Positions 31,840 through 41,340 of a stretch of DNA of 49,994 nt are shown here, piece by piece; within the stretch, counting starts at the first letter, position 1; each line of letters starts with the position of its first letter. The notes beneath the pieces were generated by a model. The model ran no database searches. It saw only the letters and a program-made list of their open reading frames with translations, and had not been told where the DNA came from. Origin of the DNA: Pseudomonadota bacterium (lineage in GTDB: Bacteria > Desulfobacterota > Desulfarculia > Adiutricales > JAGVGV01); contig JAHJTB010000089.1 in assembly GCA_018830135.1 (NCBI GenBank), positions 1-49,994 of the forward strand, in the 5' to 3' direction. The position numbers and the translations under genes are program-made.

Positions 31840-33393
31840 CTACTTCCCGGCCCCGGCCTTTTCATCCTCGCCAAAAACCTGGGCGCTGAACCGGTAGAGG
31901 TCCACGTTCGCCTGCCGCCAGGTCCCGGCGGGCAGGCCGGCCTTGACGCAGGTCTGGTCGAGGAACTTTTCCCGATCCCAGCCGTTCTCGACGGCCACCT
32001 GGGGCAGCAGCAGCCCCTGACGCTCCCCCTGGGCGATCATGAGTCCGTCCCGACCGACCTGGATGTCCTCGACCCGGTCGACCAGTTCGAACGGGGTCAG
32101 TACCGAAATTTCCAGGCTGACGCCTTCCCGGTATTCGGAGCGGGTCAGAGGGGAAAAGCGCGGGTCTCGAAAGGCGGCCGATACGGCCATGTAGGGTACG
32201 ACCTCGGACACGGGATGGTTGGCGGCCAGGTGGCCGATACACCCTCTCAGGCCGTCCTTCATCTTGATGGTCACAAAGGCCCCGCCCAGGGAATTCAGGG
32301 CCGGGGAGAGCCCCTTGGGGAAGGTGAAATCCCTGCCGTCAAAGGCGCAGTCCAGGGCGCGCCGGGCCAGGCCCAACAACTGGGCTTTCTCCGCCGGACC
32401 GAGTCGAGGCGGGGCCGGGTCCGCCTTGTTCCCTTTCGATTTCGGGTCGGCTCCGTTCCCTTCGACCAAGGCCGCGGCGACGTAGCCGACGACATGGTCG
32501 TTGTCGCCGGTGACCGTACCGGAATGGTCGTATTTCAGAATCTCGGCCCGGTTGGCTCCCAGGGACCGGGCGGCCTCCATGACCGCGATGAGGGGGCCTT
32601 CGCCGCAGGCCTCGGACCGTCCGTTGAGCATGTCGAGATGGAGTCCCCGGCCGTCAAGGCCCCGGACCCGTTCGATGACCCGGGCGTCCAGAAGCCTGGC
32701 CTCCGGGGCCGGGTGTTCATGGGACAGATCGGTGCTGGCCAGCAGCAGCGCATTTCGGCCCCGCATGGCTTCAGCCAGGGCCCGGCCCAGGGCGACCGAG
32801 GAGCCGTAGCGCCGGTTGCCCACCAGCAGAGGCACGATCCTGGCCTGGGGCAGCACGGTCTGGATGAAGGGAAGCTGTATCTCCAGGCAGTGTTCGCTCT
32901 GGTGGATTTCGGGCCGGCCGGTCACGAGCGGGCCGGCGGCCTTCTGGATGCGGTCGGCCAGGTCGCGGTCCAGGGACACCCGTCCCAGGGGAGTTTCATA
33001 GTCCTGGTAGTTGAGGGAGGCGCCTGGGAAGGCGGCCCGGTGGCTGGGACCGATCAGGACCACGGTTTCGAAGGTCCGGTTTTTCAACAGGTTGTAGGCA
33101 AAGGCGGCCACGGGCCCGGAATAGCGGTGTCCGGCATGGGGGACGACCAGGGCCTTCAGCCTTCCTTGGACCTTGGGAACGGCGGCCCGGTCGAGAAAGG
33201 CCCGGACCTGGCTTTTCAGTTCGCCGGCCTGGGCCGGGTACCACTGTCCGGCCAGGGCCGAAGGTCTGAGTCCGACTTCGGTGGCCCGGGCCGAAGCGAG
33301 CGGCAGGGCCAGGAAAAGAATCAGGATGGCGATCTGGAGCCGGACCGGGCGGCCCGGTCCGGGAGAGCTCGGGATGCGGCGGTTCCGGGACAC
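31840..33393 (-). CDS. amrB: MEMO-AMMECR1 fusion protein (AmrB-AmrA type), exported
   Basis: 517 residues joining two Amr-system proteins. After a Sec signal peptide (RLQIAILILFLALPLASA) comes a MEMO domain (about 45-290; AGQWYPA, VPHAGHRYSGP, LIGPSHRAAFPG, STDLSHEHP), a dioxygenase-like fold with conserved His residues. Then an AMMECR1 domain (about 320-500; FVTIKMKDGLRGCIGHLAANHPV, RFSPLTRSEY, LLLPQVAVENGWDREKFL). Both domains look intact and their biochemical role is not established. The GTG start uses AAGGAG located at the very end of the polyferredoxin gene, so translation is coupled. Confidence 0.92.
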   Translation of the reverse strand: MSRNRRIPSSPGPGRPVRLQIAILILFLALPLASARATEVGLRPSALAGQWYPAQAGELKSQVRAFLDRAAVPKVQGRLKALVVPHAGHRYSGPVAAFAYNLLKNRTFETVVLIGPSHRAAFPGASLNYQDYETPLGRVSLDRDLADRIQKAAGPLVTGRPEIHQSEHCLEIQLPFIQTVLPQARIVPLLVGNRRYGSSVALGRALAEAMRGRNALLLASTDLSHEHPAPEARLLDARVIERVRGLDGRGLHLDMLNGRSEACGEGPLIAVMEAARSLGANRAEILKYDHSGTVTGDNDHVVGYVAAALVEGNGADPKSKGNKADPAPPRLGPAEKAQLLGLARRALDCAFDGRDFTFPKGLSPALNSLGGAFVTIKMKDGLRGCIGHLAANHPVSEVVPYMAVSAAFRDPRFSPLTRSEYREGVSLEISVLTPFELVDRVEDIQVGRDGLMIAQGERQGLLLPQVAVENGWDREKFLDQTCVKAGLPAGTWRQANVDLYRFSAQVFGEDEKAGAGK

Positions 33394-33397
33394 GGTC

Positions 33398-35083
33398 TTA
33401 CTCCTTTTTGCGAGCCGCGTCGGGCAGCAGGATGCGGTTGGTCCGGGATCGGGTTTCGCCCACGGAGTTGACGTACACGGCCGGCCGGCCTTCGACGGGG
33501 CATTTGTTCGAGCATATTCCGCAACCGATGCAGCGCCCCAGGTTGACCTGAGGCGCTTTGAGGGTTACCTGCCGGTCCCGGTCGATCCGGGTCTCGTAGG
33601 GCACGAAATAGATGGCCTTGGGACTGGTCGGGCAGACTTCCTCGCAGACGATGCACGGTCCCTGGCCCGACCAGGGCAGGCAGCGGCCGCGATCGATAAA
33701 GGCCGACCCGATGGCCAGGGGCGTTTCAATCTTTTCCTTGCCGGTGATCAGCCGGATGGCCCCGGTGGGACAGACGCTCGAGCAGAGGGTGCAGGTGTAT
33801 TCGCAGTAGCCCAGGTCGAAATTGAGGTACGGGGTCCAGAGCCCTTCCCACCCGGCTTCGGCCAGGGTCGGGTTGAGGACGTTGGTCGGGCAGACGCGCA
33901 TGCACAGCCCGCAGCGGATGCATCGCCGGAGAAACTCGGACTCCTCCAGGGAGCCGGGCGGCCGGACCAGCGCGGGTTCGGGCCGCTGAACTCCGGCCAG
34001 GGAGGCGCGTCCCAGACCGACCAGGGCCGCGCCCCCGGCCAGGGAAGCCAGGACGGCCCGCCGGGCCAGGTCCGGGGCGTCCCGGGGCGGTTTGGGGGAT
34101 GGTTCCGGACCGGGGCGCATGAACTGGAACTTGAACTGGAGCACGCCCTCTGGACAGGCGGCCACGCAGTTGAAGCAGAGGTGGCATTCATGCCTCAGCC
34201 ATGGGTCTTCCGGATGGGGACCGCAGGCGCCTTGACAGTCGGCCCGGCAGAGACCGCAACGGGTGCAGCCTTCAGCGTCCTTGGTCAGATTGAGCGCCGC
34301 GTACCGGGAGGACAGCCCCATCAGCGCGCCCAGGGGACAGAGCGCGCGACAGAAGAAACGGGGCCGGACCAGATCGAGGACGAGCATGAAGACCAGGAGG
34401 CCGCCCAGAAGAAAGGCGCCCTGATAGGCCCGCGGCCCGAATCCCAGGACCGGATCGAAGGCATAGGGCCCGAGGTAGGCCAGAAATTTCAAGGGGCCGG
34501 CCGAACCCGCGGCCCAGGCCGTGGCCTGGGCGATCAGGTGGCCCAGGGCGGGAAAGAGCCCCAGGACCAGTCCCCGGTAGAGGAAGGAGAGCGGGTCCAG
34601 CAGACCGGCCTGGTCCGACCCGAGCAGGGCGGCGGCGAGAAACAGGATGAGCAGATAGTATTTGAGGTGCTGACTGGAATCCGGCTGGTTGAGCCGGGTC
34701 TTTTCCGCCAGGGACTTTTTCCGGCCGACCATGGTCACGAACTGATGCAGGGCCCCGAAGGGGCAGACAAAGCCGCAGAAGAACCGGCCCATGAGCAGGA
34801 CGGCCAGCAAAACGGCCAGGGAGATGAGGAGCGTCGGCTTGAGCGCCCAGGTGGACAGCATGGTTCCCAGGCCGACCAGGGGGTCCAGGTCGAAAAACCA
34901 GGTCACGGGCGCGGACAGTCTGAGGTCCTTGCCCGCGCCGGTCACGGCAAAGAGGGAGGCGTTGAAGCCCTGGGGCACCTGGGCCTCGGCCGCCAGATAG
35001 ACGAAGAGGACCAGGAAACCGGCCTGGCTGATTCGCCGGGCGGTCCGCCAGCCTGTAAAGCGTTTGCCCCTTGACTTTTTCAC
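33398..35083 (-). CDS. NapH/MauN-type membrane polyferredoxin
   Basis: A 561-residue electron-transfer protein. The N-terminal part has about five membrane segments and two cysteine pairs of NapH type (FFCGFVCPFG and FFCRALCPLG). Multiple [4Fe-4S] motifs follow: CTRCGLCRADC, CHLCFNCVAACPEG, CIRCGLCMRVCPTN, CTLCSSVCPTG, CIVCEEVCPTS and CIGCGICSNKCPVEG. It probably moves quinol electrons across or along the membrane. The GTG start overlaps the DUF362 stop as GTGA. Its position before the exported Amr proteins suggests it is their reductant source; that is inference. Confidence 0.92.
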   Translation of the reverse strand: MKKSRGKRFTGWRTARRISQAGFLVLFVYLAAEAQVPQGFNASLFAVTGAGKDLRLSAPVTWFFDLDPLVGLGTMLSTWALKPTLLISLAVLLAVLLMGRFFCGFVCPFGALHQFVTMVGRKKSLAEKTRLNQPDSSQHLKYYLLILFLAAALLGSDQAGLLDPLSFLYRGLVLGLFPALGHLIAQATAWAAGSAGPLKFLAYLGPYAFDPVLGFGPRAYQGAFLLGGLLVFMLVLDLVRPRFFCRALCPLGALMGLSSRYAALNLTKDAEGCTRCGLCRADCQGACGPHPEDPWLRHECHLCFNCVAACPEGVLQFKFQFMRPGPEPSPKPPRDAPDLARRAVLASLAGGAALVGLGRASLAGVQRPEPALVRPPGSLEESEFLRRCIRCGLCMRVCPTNVLNPTLAEAGWEGLWTPYLNFDLGYCEYTCTLCSSVCPTGAIRLITGKEKIETPLAIGSAFIDRGRCLPWSGQGPCIVCEEVCPTSPKAIYFVPYETRIDRDRQVTLKAPQVNLGRCIGCGICSNKCPVEGRPAVYVNSVGETRSRTNRILLPDAARKKE

Positions 35084-36054
35084 ACCGCTATTTCGATCCG
35101 CTTTCCGGCTCCGGGGTCGATACGCCCCAGACCCTGTTGTTCGGCCAGCAGGATGTACCCCACTTCATCGGGATAGACGTCGAACAGGGCCGTCGCGGCC
35201 GCGTCAACGGCGACCTGATCGATCCCGGCGATGACCGTGTTCCGGCCGATCACGTCCGACAGCCGGCCTCCGGAAGGGCCGTTGCGAACCATGATCCGGG
35301 TGGCGTCGACCAGGACCAGGGTCGGCTGAAAAAAACGGGCCAGGTCCACGATGGACTGGTGGATGTCCTGGTGCAAGGCCCCCCGCCGGCCGCCCACGGC
35401 CCCGATCCAGTTCTTCATACCCAGGGTCAACCGGGTCAGGCCATGGCTTTTGGCCACGGGCGCGTTGATGAGCTTGTCGGCCTGGATGACGGGCATGAAC
35501 ACGGACCATTGCCCCAGACGACGACCGCCCAGGTCCATGTCCTTGAAATGTTTGGACTCCGGGTACAGCAGCCCGGCCCCGGTCTCTTTGGCCACGGCTT
35601 CGATGCCCGTGTTGAGATAACATCGTTGGGCGTTGTTGATGGTGTTGTCCACCAGATGGACCTTTTTGGCCCCGGCCCGGTAACAGAGCCGGACGATGGC
35701 CGCCAGGACTTCGGGGCTGGTGTTGGCCGCCAGTTCGGGCGGCCGGTCCCAGGACATGTTGGGCTTGACCGCGACCACGTCACCCCGGGTAATGAATTTT
35801 TCCATGCCGCCCAAGGGTTCGAGAACCTTGGCCACCAGTTCGGCCTCCCGTCCCGCCCGGTTTGAACGGGCCACGACCACCTGGTCCGGAGCCCCGGGAA
35901 TCCGGAAGTCCGACTTGATCTCCAGGCGGGTCTCGGGAGCCGCCAGGGTGTTCCGTCCGTATAGTCCGCCGTACGCCCCGACGGTCAGGGCCGCGGCCCC
36001 GCCCAGTTTGGCCAGGCGCTTGACCGCCTGGCGACGCGTAATCTTTTCCGACAT
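35080..36054 (-). CDS. DUF362-domain protein, Tat-exported
   Basis: 324 residues with a twin-arginine signal (KITRRQAVKRLAKLGGAAALTVGAYGG) and a DUF362 domain (VAVKPNMSWDRPPELAANTSPEV, KVHLVDNTINN, LGMKNWIGAVGGRRGALHQDI). DUF362 proteins are often found beside ferredoxins and are of unknown function. I chose MSEKITRR (36054) because GGAGGT precedes its ATG by six bases; the track's longer start is unsupported. It is the first gene of the five-gene cluster and is coupled to the polyferredoxin. Confidence 0.88.
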   Translation of the reverse strand: MSEKITRRQAVKRLAKLGGAAALTVGAYGGLYGRNTLAAPETRLEIKSDFRIPGAPDQVVVARSNRAGREAELVAKVLEPLGGMEKFITRGDVVAVKPNMSWDRPPELAANTSPEVLAAIVRLCYRAGAKKVHLVDNTINNAQRCYLNTGIEAVAKETGAGLLYPESKHFKDMDLGGRRLGQWSVFMPVIQADKLINAPVAKSHGLTRLTLGMKNWIGAVGGRRGALHQDIHQSIVDLARFFQPTLVLVDATRIMVRNGPSGGRLSDVIGRNTVIAGIDQVAVDAAATALFDVYPDEVGYILLAEQQGLGRIDPGAGKRIEIAV

Positions 36055-36209
36055 GCTTTTACCTCCGGAATGGAGTCCGGCTCGATCATCCGCCCGGTCC
36101 GGGGCCCCATATAGCGGCCGGCCTGAATCGCCCCGTCTATTAAATGTAGCCGTTTTCCATCGGATCACAAGCCGTTCGGTCAGGCCTCGCCGAAAATCGT
36201 GCGCTCCTG

Positions 36210-37739
36210 TCAGGTTGACTCCAGGTCCCCGGCCGACTCATCGGGCGCTGAAGGAGACTGGGGCGGCGGAGACGGGTCCGCTTCGGGTCCGGGCCGTTCT
36301 TCGGACCCGAAGAAGGTCAGAATCGACCGGATCAACTGGTCCTGGTTCTGAATATGATCCCGGAGCAGTTGCAGTTCGTCTTCCAGGTCCCGAACGCGGG
36401 TCCGCAGGTCCCGGATTTCCTCCCAGCCGGGTCCCGAGGGAGCGGAGGGGGGGGCTTCGGAAGCGGGCGTCTTTTCGGGGGCCTCCGATTGTTCGGACGC
36501 GGCTTCCCCCTCCGGGGCCGTCCCAGGCTTCCCGGACGGGGAGGCCTGGTCATCCGTGACAGCCGGGGCGGCTGCGTCGGCGGATGTGGATGATTCTCCT
36601 TCTTCTCGCGGCGTGGCGTCACGATCCGGGGCCTTGGCCGCCTGTTCCTCGGCCGGGGCCGGCGGCGAGGCCGGTTCAGCGGGCCGCGGAGCGACCGGCG
36701 GCGGGGCGGGTACGGTCTTGGCCGCCGGAGCGGGCACCGGAGCGGCCGGGAGGGCGGCCCGGGTCGTGACCGGCCTGAGAGAGGCGACCCAGGCCTGGGG
36801 GTCGGGAAAGACGGGCCGGCCCGCGTCGGCCAAGCCGAGCAGCCCGGTCAGGGCGCAGAGCAGCAGGAAAAGCGCCCACATGAAATAGCTCCCCAATGAT
36901 CGATACGATTTTCCGAACAGGACCCGGACCTGAAGGAAGAGGAAAAGCAGCGCGCCCAGAGGCAGAACGACCTGGACCATCAGGTAGCCCGATCCCAGAA
37001 ATCCCAGCCAGCCGCTCATGGCGCCGGGCTGTTCGAGAAGTCCCTTCAGATCGGCCCCGCCTTGAACCAGGGCGATCACCGGCGCCATCACGGCGTACAG
37101 CACCAGGACGGTCAGCAGGAGAGGCAGCCAGAACGGACGCGGCCAAGTGATCCAGACGGCCGCCAGGACGGCCAACAGGGCCAGCCCGTACCACAAGGGC
37201 AGCAGCAGTCCGCCGGTCAGCCCCCAAAGGCCGAAGCCGGCCAGGCCGTATATCCCAAAGGCCAGGGCCAGGATGATTCCATTCCCTACCGCTTCAATGC
37301 CGACCTTGGTTTCCAGGGCCAGCTTTTTCCAGCCCAGGCCGACCAGGGCCAGGCAGAGAAGCGCCACGCCGCCGGCTTCCCAGACAAAAGGCGCGTCGGC
37401 CAGGTAGGCCTGCACGGCCAGGGCCGGCAGTCCGACGCCGAGCAGGACCAACAGAAGCCAGTGCAGCGCGATCCTGGCCATTTTGGACGCTCGGGCGACC
37501 CGGGCCTCTTTTTCATAAAAAGGCTTGAATTCATCCGAAGGCGGTTCGGTGTCAGTCCCTGTCTCTTCCCGGAGGACGGTTTCTTCCCTTGGCCCGTCAT
37601 CGTCGGCAATCGGGACGGCGTCCTGTTCCATTTCCAGGACCGGAGCCGAAGTTTCGGTTTGCTCATCCGCCGGCCGTTCGGTGGCCGATGCTTCGGGTTC
37701 GGATGCCGTTTCGGGCGCCGGCTTGTTGTCTTCGATCAC
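36210..37739 (-). CDS. Membrane protein with Ala/Pro-rich tail and coiled coil, unknown
   Basis: I call 509 residues from a GTG (VIEDNKPAPE) with AAGGAG upstream; the ORF track's 926-residue version runs far into the divergent gene and is not credible. An acidic disordered region (1-85) comes first, then about eight membrane helices (IALHWLLLVLLGVGLPALAV to YFMWALFLLLCALTGLLGL), a long Ala/Pro/Glu linker and a C-terminal coiled coil (IRDLRTRVRDLEDELQLLRDHIQNQDQL). I do not recognise the family. It lies 155 nt upstream of the DUF362 gene on the same strand and could belong to that cluster or be independent. Confidence 0.7.
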   Translation of the reverse strand: MIEDNKPAPETASEPEASATERPADEQTETSAPVLEMEQDAVPIADDDGPREETVLREETGTDTEPPSDEFKPFYEKEARVARASKMARIALHWLLLVLLGVGLPALAVQAYLADAPFVWEAGGVALLCLALVGLGWKKLALETKVGIEAVGNGIILALAFGIYGLAGFGLWGLTGGLLLPLWYGLALLAVLAAVWITWPRPFWLPLLLTVLVLYAVMAPVIALVQGGADLKGLLEQPGAMSGWLGFLGSGYLMVQVVLPLGALLFLFLQVRVLFGKSYRSLGSYFMWALFLLLCALTGLLGLADAGRPVFPDPQAWVASLRPVTTRAALPAAPVPAPAAKTVPAPPPVAPRPAEPASPPAPAEEQAAKAPDRDATPREEGESSTSADAAAPAVTDDQASPSGKPGTAPEGEAASEQSEAPEKTPASEAPPSAPSGPGWEEIRDLRTRVRDLEDELQLLRDHIQNQDQLIRSILTFFGSEERPGPEADPSPPPQSPSAPDESAGDLEST

Positions 37740-38108
37740 GTCAGCTCCTTGATAACCAAATAAATTTATTATAATTATTTTATCACGGCCCGCCGACCGG
37801 GGACAAGCAAAAAAGATCGCCATCCAAAACCCCTGCCAGCGATCGGGGGCGGTTCCAAACCGTATCGCGGCCTTTGGCGGGTTTATCCGCAAAGGCGGAA
37901 TGAATGTTCTTCCGGCGGTTGAGCGACGGGGCCACTCCGAAAAATGCAGGTTGAAGATCGGATCGATCTCGGTTAAGGTGGTTTCAATCAAGGCATCGGG
38001 CGACTTTTCATCATCGTAAGGCGGGGTATACGCCTGGCGCGTTGAGATATTTCTTGGCCGGATGGCCCGGATTTCGACGCTCCCGCACTTGGGGGAAGGA
38101 GATTTGCC
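37740..38108. other. Divergent promoter region
   Basis: These 369 bases separate divergent genes. A TATAAT-containing AT island (37761-37783) lies just upstream of the minus-strand membrane-protein start and can serve as its -10, though no good -35 is visible. AAGGAG at 38095-38100 is the ribosome-binding site of the deacylase gene. No other gene is supported; the long minus-strand ORF across here is a shadow. Confidence 0.5.
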
Positions 38109-39806
38109 ATGACGGAGGAACGCACATTCAAGGCCTGGCACCGAGGGTCTGACATGACCCGGCGCGATGTGCTGAAAAAGGGACTTGGGGCTGCGGCCGT
38201 TTTGGCCGCGGGCGGAACCGGGGCCGCGTTGCGGAGTGGAGGCTGGACCGCCATAGCCGGTGAGCCCTACGACTGCGTCATCCGGGGCGGACTGGTTTAC
38301 GACGGGATTTCGTCCGAGCCTCGCCAGGCGGACGTGGCGGTTCGGGGGGATCGGATTACGGCCGTGGGCCGGATCGAGGGTCCGGCCGCCCGGGTCGTCC
38401 AGGCCGACGGCCTGATAGTGATGCCGGGTTTCATCGACGTGCATACCCACTGCGACCTGACCTTCAAGCGGTCCGGGTTGAAGCGTCACCTGGCCCGGGT
38501 CATGCCCAGTTGGAAAGGCAACTACAACTATCTCCACCAGGGCGTAACCACCGTGGTCACGGGCAACTGCGGCTACGGATACACGGATGTCGATTACTGG
38601 TTCGGACTGCTCGAGGATATCGGGTTCGGGACCAACGTGTATCACCTGGCCCCGCACGGCATGCTGCGGGAGGCCCTTTTCGGTCCGGACCACCAGGGCC
38701 CCTTGAACGCCTCGCAACTGGACCGGCTGGCCGGCCGGGTCGAGGAGGAAATGCAAAAAGGAGCGGTGGGGCTTTCCGCCGGCCTGGAGTACGCCCCGGG
38801 TATCTGGGCGGACGTCCGGGAGATATCGACCTGCGCCCGGGCGGCCCGCAAGCATGGCGGACTGTTCACGGTGCACATGCGGGACGAATCCGGCGCCGTG
38901 AAGCCGGGCGGGCGTCCGGCCCTGCTGGAATCGATCGCCGAGGTCGTGGAGGCGGCCCGCCAGGCCGAGGTCGGCCTGGAAATTTCCCATCTGAAAATCA
39001 GCGCGCCATACAACGACCTGCGTCCCGGCCAGGTCTTCGACCTGATCGAGGAAGCCAGGCGACAGGGGCTGGACGTCACCGCCGACCAGTATCCCTACAC
39101 GGCCGGCAGCACCTACATCTCCATCTTGCTACCCGACGAATTCAAGTCCGGCCTGGGCGTCAAGGACCGGTACAAGACACGTTCCGGTCAAGTGGAGATC
39201 GAGAAGGCCATGGCCGAGGTCTTCTCCTACCTGCCACCGGACCGGATACTGATCAGCTTCGACCCGAACGACGAGACCCGGGAGGGCAAGACCCTGGAAG
39301 TCCTGGCCGAGACGACCGGCCGGACTCCGGCCCGGGCCTACGCGGAGATGGTCTGCGAGGACCCGCCGCCCACGGGCATATTTTTCATGATGAAGGAGGC
39401 GGACGTGCGGGCGCTGATGCAGCCGGACTACGTCATGACCGCGTCGGACGGCTGGACCGTGCCCAAGGACATGACCAAACCCCATCCGCGCTGCTATGGG
39501 ACGTTTCCCAAAAAGATACGGGAGTATGTTCTGAAGGAGCGGATCGTGGACCTGCCCCGGGCCATCCGCTCGATGACGTCTCAGCCGGCGGAAAAATTCA
39601 GGCTGAAAGACCGGGGCCGGATCGAGGTCGGGTATTTCGCCGATATCGCGGTGATCGACCTCAAGGGCCTTAACCATCACGCCAGCTACCTGGACCCGCA
39701 CCAGTACGCCAGCGGGGTCCGACATCTGCTGGTCAACGGCGTGGCGGCCATTGAAAACGGTCAGGCCACTGGTGAACGGGGCGGCCGGGCTTGCAGACGA
39801 AGCTGA
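38109..39806 (+). CDS. N-acyl-D-amino-acid deacylase family amidohydrolase, Tat-exported
   Basis: A metal-dependent amidohydrolase of 565 residues related to D-aminoacylase, which hydrolyses N-acyl groups from D-amino acids. Features are CVIRGGLVYDGISSEP, the metal motif FIDVHTHCDLTF (about residue 115), VTGNCGYGYTD, LEISHLKIS and a final TASDGWTVP with the catalytic Asp. A twin-arginine signal (MTRRDVLKKGLGAAAVLAAGG) starts at residue 16; the ATG at 38109 is kept because AAGGAG precedes it by eight bases, giving a long n-region. The periplasmic substrate could be acylated D-amino acids from peptidoglycan or lipoamino acids; this is inference. Confidence 0.85.
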   Translation: MTEERTFKAWHRGSDMTRRDVLKKGLGAAAVLAAGGTGAALRSGGWTAIAGEPYDCVIRGGLVYDGISSEPRQADVAVRGDRITAVGRIEGPAARVVQADGLIVMPGFIDVHTHCDLTFKRSGLKRHLARVMPSWKGNYNYLHQGVTTVVTGNCGYGYTDVDYWFGLLEDIGFGTNVYHLAPHGMLREALFGPDHQGPLNASQLDRLAGRVEEEMQKGAVGLSAGLEYAPGIWADVREISTCARAARKHGGLFTVHMRDESGAVKPGGRPALLESIAEVVEAARQAEVGLEISHLKISAPYNDLRPGQVFDLIEEARRQGLDVTADQYPYTAGSTYISILLPDEFKSGLGVKDRYKTRSGQVEIEKAMAEVFSYLPPDRILISFDPNDETREGKTLEVLAETTGRTPARAYAEMVCEDPPPTGIFFMMKEADVRALMQPDYVMTASDGWTVPKDMTKPHPRCYGTFPKKIREYVLKERIVDLPRAIRSMTSQPAEKFRLKDRGRIEVGYFADIAVIDLKGLNHHASYLDPHQYASGVRHLLVNGVAAIENGQATGERGGRACRRS

Positions 39807-39819
39807 ACCCGACGGGGCT

Positions 39820-41340
39820 TTATTCGCGTTTCTTCAGTTCGCTCTTCTTGATCTTGCCCGAGGCCGTCTTGGGCAGTTCGTCGATGATCTCCATGAACTT
39901 GGGAATCTTGTAGGTCGCGACCCGTTCCCTGAGAAAGGCGGCCATTTCCTCGTAGTCCAGGCTCTGGCCCGGCTTGAGGCTGACGTAGGCGTGTCCGGCC
40001 CGGCCCCATCGTTCGTGCGGCACGCCGATGATGGCGGCCTCGAATATTTTGGGGTGCATTAGCAGGACCTTTTCCACCTCGGCCGGGTAGATGTTTTCTC
40101 CGCCGCTGATGAACATGTCTCCCATGCGGTCCACGGCGTAGATGTATCCGTCCTCGTCCACACGGGCCAGGTCCCCGGTGTGATGCCATCCGTTGCGGCT
40201 GACGCGCCCGGTCTCCTCCGGCCGGTTCCAGTAGGCCGTCATGCGGATCGGGCCCTGAACCACGATCTCGCCGATCCCCCCGGGCGGCACGGGCCGGCCC
40301 TCTTCGTCGACGACCCGGACATCGCCATGGAGAACGGGCAGCCCCACGGCGCCCGCCTTTTCCCGGGCCTTGTCTTCCGGGACCCACAGTTCGATTGACG
40401 TTTCGGTCTGACCGAAAAGCTGTCGGACCGGCAGGCCGTTGTCCAGGGCTTCGTGCATCAGGTCGGCCGAAGCGGGTTCACCGGCCACGACGATGGTTCT
40501 CAGTGAGCCGATGTCGCGGTCTCGGGGCCGGGTCTCCTTGAGCAGGGTGTTGAGCATGGTGGGCACGAGCATGGACTGGGTGACCCGGTGGGTTTCGATC
40601 AGATTGAGAAACCGGAACGGATCGAAGTGGTCTTCCAGGACCAGGGTCCCGCCCACGTAGAGAATGGGCACGGACATGATGTTCAGGCCCCCCGAATGGA
40701 ACAGCGGCAGGGTCACCAGCATGACGTCCCGGGAATAGAGGTCGAAATAGATTTGGGCATTGAGGGTGTTGAACAGGGTCTTCCGATGGGACAGCAGGGC
40801 GCCTTTGGGCGTGCCGGTGGTGCCCGAGGTGTACATGATCATCTGGGGCTTATCCAGGTCGTCCCGGGCCGGGCCGACCGATGGTTCGGAATCGGGCCGG
40901 CCGTCGAGAGCGCCTTCGTAGGAACTGTGCCAATCGCCTGCTTCTCGCCCCCAGGCCAGACAGACGGGGCGGTGATCCGGCTTGAGCAAGGCCAGGCATT
41001 TCTCGGTCCGTTCGCCCAGGCCCGGCTCGAAACAGAGCACTTTCAGGCCGCTGTCTCCCACCTGGTAGGCCACTTCCGGAGGGGCCAGCCGAAAGTTCAG
41101 GGAGACGAAGATAAGTCCGGCCTTGGCGCAGGCAAAATATACTTCCAGAAATTCCGGACGGTTGCGGGTATAAGCGCCGACCCGGTCCCCGGGGTCCAGG
41201 CCCATGTCCAGCAGGGCGCGGGCCAGACGGTTGGTTCGCTCGTTGAGTTGGGCGTAGGTCAGGGTCCGGTTATCGAAGACGATGGCCGTTTTGTCGCCCG
41301 AATATAGGCTTCGTTTATACAACCAGTTTCCGACGTTCAT
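39820..41340 (-). CDS. AMP-forming acyl-CoA ligase
   Basis: A 506-residue member of the acyl-adenylate family that activates an acid to its CoA ester. It has the ATP signature [15 protein letters not shown] (near residue 165), [44 protein letters not shown], and the catalytic Lys in [14 protein letters not shown]. The ATG overlaps the stop of the upstream dehydrogenase (4 nt), so the two are coupled. It is last in the minus-strand acyl-CoA operon. Its substrate is unknown, presumably a medium-chain, branched or aromatic acid. Confidence 0.92.
   Translation of the reverse strand: MNVGNWLYKRSLYSGDKTAIVFDNRTLTYAQLNERTNRLARALLDMGLDPGDRVGAYTRNRPEFLEVYFACAKAGLIFVSLNFRLAPPEVAYQVGDSGLKVLCFEPGLGERTEKCLALLKPDHRPVCLAWGREAGDWHSSYEGALDGRPDSEPSVGPARDDLDKPQMIMYTSGTTGTPKGALLSHRKTLFNTLNAQIYFDLYSRDVMLVTLPLFHSGGLNIMSVPILYVGGTLVLEDHFDPFRFLNLIETHRVTQSMLVPTMLNTLLKETRPRDRDIGSLRTIVVAGEPASADLMHEALDNGLPVRQLFGQTETSIELWVPEDKAREKAGAVGLPVLHGDVRVVDEEGRPVPPGGIGEIVVQGPIRMTAYWNRPEETGRVSRNGWHHTGDLARVDEDGYIYAVDRMGDMFISGGENIYPAEVEKVLLMHPKIFEAAIIGVPHERWGRAGHAYVSLKPGQSLDYEEMAAFLRERVATYKIPKFMEIIDELPKTASGKIKKSELKKRE

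Noticed and set aside
36210-38990. Full 926-aa ORF start
   Set aside because: The first 417 residues are antisense to the deacylase gene and the intergenic gap; a GTG with a good ribosome-binding site at 37739 gives the real protein.
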